Origin: an uncultured Pseudomonadota bacterium
GTDB lineage: Bacteria > Pseudomonadota > Gammaproteobacteria > Burkholderiales > Eutrophovitaceae
Reading direction: 5' to 3'
Length of the DNA: 31,501 nt
NCBI GenBank assembly: GCA_937983055.1
Contig: CALJLA010000151.1
Coordinates: 1 to 31,501 of the forward strand
Both the position numbers and the translations under genes were made by a program. This document shows, one piece after another, positions 29,620 to 31,501 of the stretch. Within the stretch, counting starts at the first letter, position 1. Each line of letters starts with the position of its first letter. The notes below the pieces were generated by a model that saw only the letters and a list, made by a program, of their open reading frames with translations, searched no databases and was not told the DNA's origin.

Positions 29620-30333
29620 ATGCAGATTATCGATAGTTCGATCGCCCTGCTTGCCGCCCAGGGTGCCTGGGTCTGGGCGCTGGCCCCGCTGGCGCTGATT
29701 GCCTACTGTGCCCCCCTCCTGATCGCCTTCGAACGCCGCCACCGCTACCTGGTGAGCATCGCGGTCATCAACCTCGCCACCGGATGGTCCGTGATCGGCT
29801 GGATCGCTGCGCTGCTGTGGTCGTTGAACAAGGATGTGCGCACGGGCGATGTGACGCTTGCGCCGCTGATCGCGGAGATGCCGCTGGAGCCGCTGTGGAG
29901 CGACACCGCGCTGGTCGAGGCCATCCCAGACGGCGAGACGAGACCCTGCCCGTACTGCGCCGAAACAATCCGGGCGCAGGCGATCGTGTGCCGATTCTGC
30001 GGGCGCGACCTGGTGGCGCCGATGGCGGTGGAGACTTCGCCTGCCGATCTCGACGAAGCGGAAAAGCAGCAGCTCGCCGGCCTGCTGAGCGAGCAGGAAA
30101 CCGAGGCGCCGGCCGGCGATCCGCGCCTGCTGGATGTGTTCGAGTACGCCCGCCTGGTGGAGCAATCGCAGCCCGTGGGGGCCAACGTGATCCAGATGCC
30201 GTCGGCCGAGGCCGCCGATGCTTCGCGCAGCGAGCGCGACGTCAGCGTGCATAACGATCCCGCCGCCGAGCCCGGCCTGTCGCGGGACGCCGACTGGCAC
30301 TTTCCCGAGACGGCGAGCGTGTCGCGGCGCTAG
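29620..30333 (+). CDS. Superinfection-immunity-like membrane protein fused to a zinc ribbon
   Basis: A 237-residue protein in three parts. Residues about 15-70 hold two membrane helices with PLLIAFERRHRYLVSIAVINLATGWSVIGWIAALLWSLN, which matches the superinfection immunity (T4 Imm-like) family: a conserved Arg/His pair, then a GWxxIGWIxAL helix. Residues 108-131 (PCPYCAETIRAQAIVCRFCGRDL) form a zinc ribbon with Cys110, 113, 124 and 127. The C-terminal 100 residues are acidic and disordered-looking. The family is named for T4 Imm, which blocks phage DNA entry, but most bacterial members are untested. ATG at 29620 is preferred over an adjoining TTG. Confidence 0.8.
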   Translation: MQIIDSSIALLAAQGAWVWALAPLALIAYCAPLLIAFERRHRYLVSIAVINLATGWSVIGWIAALLWSLNKDVRTGDVTLAPLIAEMPLEPLWSDTALVEAIPDGETRPCPYCAETIRAQAIVCRFCGRDLVAPMAVETSPADLDEAEKQQLAGLLSEQETEAPAGDPRLLDVFEYARLVEQSQPVGANVIQMPSAEAADASRSERDVSVHNDPAAEPGLSRDADWHFPETASVSRR

Positions 30334-30349
30334 CCGCGACACGGCGCGC

Positions 30350-31357
30350 TCACTCCTCCGGCGTCGACGCCGACCCGATGCGGGTCAGCACCCAGCGCAG
30401 GCGCTCGAACGAGCGCCGCACCGGCAGCTGTTCGGTCGCGACCGGCCGCGGGTGCGGGTTGCCGATCTCGCCCACCGCGAAGCGGAACACATAGTCCGGC
30501 TCCAGCCCCATGCGCAGATCGGTGATCACCACCCGGTCGGCCACGCGCCTCACCGAATAAAAGCCGTGCGTGAACCACTGCAGGCGCCGCACCGCCCAGC
30601 TGTTTTCCAGCCCCTTCAGCAGGTGCACCTCGCTCGGATAGTGCCGGAAGCGAACGTCGGGCCGGGGGTCGAGCAGCGAATACCAGCCCTCGTGGTAGCC
30701 GTGCTCGTCCATCGCCACCAGCCGCCACAGCACGGTGTTGAATGGCGCCGGCGTGGAGAGCAGCCTGGTGTAAGCGATGCCCTGCTCCTTCAGCGACGCG
30801 GCGGCCACCCGCTCGACATGCTGCTTGGCCGCCACGCTCCAGCCCAGGTACGCCGTACTCACGGCCAGGGCGATGACGCAGGCAGGCGCGCCCCAGCGCC
30901 GCCCGCGCCCGGCGGCGAGCGCCGCGGTGACGCCAGCGAGCAACGGCAGCGTGTAGGCCGGGTCGATGATGAACAGCGTCGAGCCGGACACCGGCGTGTT
31001 GTCGAGCGGCCAGAACAGCTGCGTGCCGTACACGGTGAAGCTGTCGAGCAGCGGATGGGTGACCAGGGCGACCCACACCATCAGCAGCCAGCCGCGCCGC
31101 TGTGCCGCGGTGTCGGGATGCAGCTTCAGGATCAGCCACGCGATGAGCGGCGCCACCAGGGTGAGCACGATCAGCGAGTGACTGAAGCTGCGGTGATAGG
31201 TGAAATCCATCACCGGATCGCCGAAGGGGACGAACACGTCGAGGTCGGGCAGGGTGCCGCACACTGCGCCCCAGGCCACCGCGCGGCGGCCGACGGTGCG
31301 CCCGAGGGTGGCACCGCCGATGGCCGCGCCAAGCGCCATCTGCGTCAGGGAATCCAT
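30350..31357 (-). CDS. YdjM/DUF457 family membrane metal-dependent hydrolase-like protein
   Basis: A 335-residue inner-membrane protein of the YdjM/DUF457 family. Seen: MDSLTQMALGAAIGGATLGRTVG at the N-terminus, GTLPDLDVFVPFGDPVMDFTYHRSFSHSL (the family's conserved Asp and His-x-x-x-x-HS motif), and VALVTHPLLDSFTVYGTQLFWP with further conserved His/Asp residues, spread over four to five helices. The C-terminal 130 residues are a soluble domain. E. coli YdjM is an SOS-regulated membrane protein; no LexA box is recognised here. ATG at 31357 gives the standard MDSLTQ start; a TTG four codons earlier is less likely. Convergent with the preceding gene. Confidence 0.9.
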   Translation of the reverse strand: MDSLTQMALGAAIGGATLGRTVGRRAVAWGAVCGTLPDLDVFVPFGDPVMDFTYHRSFSHSLIVLTLVAPLIAWLILKLHPDTAAQRRGWLLMVWVALVTHPLLDSFTVYGTQLFWPLDNTPVSGSTLFIIDPAYTLPLLAGVTAALAAGRGRRWGAPACVIALAVSTAYLGWSVAAKQHVERVAAASLKEQGIAYTRLLSTPAPFNTVLWRLVAMDEHGYHEGWYSLLDPRPDVRFRHYPSEVHLLKGLENSWAVRRLQWFTHGFYSVRRVADRVVITDLRMGLEPDYVFRFAVGEIGNPHPRPVATEQLPVRRSFERLRWVLTRIGSASTPEE

Positions 31358-31476
31358 GAATCGAAACAATCCGGTGTGGTCGCCGCACGGCGGGAAGCGC
31401 CGATTATCCCGCGGGCGCCCGGCTTCGTGCAGGCGGGTTGTGAACGGCGCCGATTCCGGTTAGGGTGCGCGCCACC

Positions 31477-31501
31477 ATGAACCCGATGCCGCGCCTTTCC
31501 C
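31477..31501 (+). CDS. Possible start of a gene cut by the right edge
   Basis: An ATG at 31477 opens a frame of eight codons (MNPMPRLS...) up to the window end, divergent from the YdjM-like gene and about 120 bases from its start. The position suits a gene start, but there is too little sequence to support more. Confidence 0.25.

Overview
The window is high-GC bacterial DNA (a sampled 60-base line inside the CoA-transferase gene is 68% G+C). It is densely packed and mostly on the + strand. The gene families suggest a betaproteobacterium, probably Burkholderiales-like: class III CoA-transferase, HpaI-type aldolase, SMP-30 lactonase, cupin, PhyH dioxygenase, GlcG/HbpS-like protein, dodecin and OsmC proteins. 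This is inferred from gene content; no rRNA or tRNA gene is visible to confirm it.

Layout. (1) 1-4955: the N-terminal part of a membrane Cache-type sensor (minus strand), inorganic pyrophosphatase ppa (minus), a FIST-domain protein, a DUF599 membrane protein and an amidase-signature hydrolase. (2) 5038-13452: an LprI-META fusion lipoprotein-like protein, then a catabolic-looking neighbourhood: SMP-30 lactonase, cupin, HpcH/HpaI aldolase, PPC-domain protein, an unknown protein, PhyH dioxygenase, a 2-keto-4-pentenoate hydratase-like enzyme (minus) and a CaiB/BaiF CoA-transferase. Four of its intergenic gaps hold the same kind of imperfect palindromic repeat element. The 3' end of the cupin gene has been tandemly copied with a 134-bp period.

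(3) 13453-about 18150 is the most unusual part: a lower-GC array of nine short same-strand genes separated by imperfect palindromes that have the form of integron attC recombination sites. No integron integrase gene is present in the window, so this is a CALIN-like (cluster of attC sites lacking an integrase) or decaying cassette array. The cassettes encode a DUF2971 protein, a small HD (p)ppGpp-hydrolase-like protein, a Cys-rich membrane protein and six proteins that are unrecognised, most of them tiny membrane proteins.

(4) 18188-31501 returns to ordinary chromosomal sequence: PNPOx-like flavoprotein, cyclic-nucleotide-binding-domain protein, SGNH arylesterase, TspO, small membrane protein, ankyrin-repeat protein, GlcG/HbpS-like protein, AbgT transporter, TerC-family protein, two OsmC-type proteins, MFS transporter, enoyl-CoA hydratase, dodecin, a membrane-anchored unknown with a clear terminator, a superinfection-immunity-like/zinc-ribbon protein, and a YdjM/DUF457 membrane hydrolase on the minus strand.

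The SMP-30, cupin, aldolase, PPC, PhyH, hydratase and CoA-transferase genes would fit degradation of a hydroxylated or lactonised organic acid, but no substrate can be named from sequence. The second half is enriched in stress and transport functions. The cassette array is the best place to look for undescribed biology.
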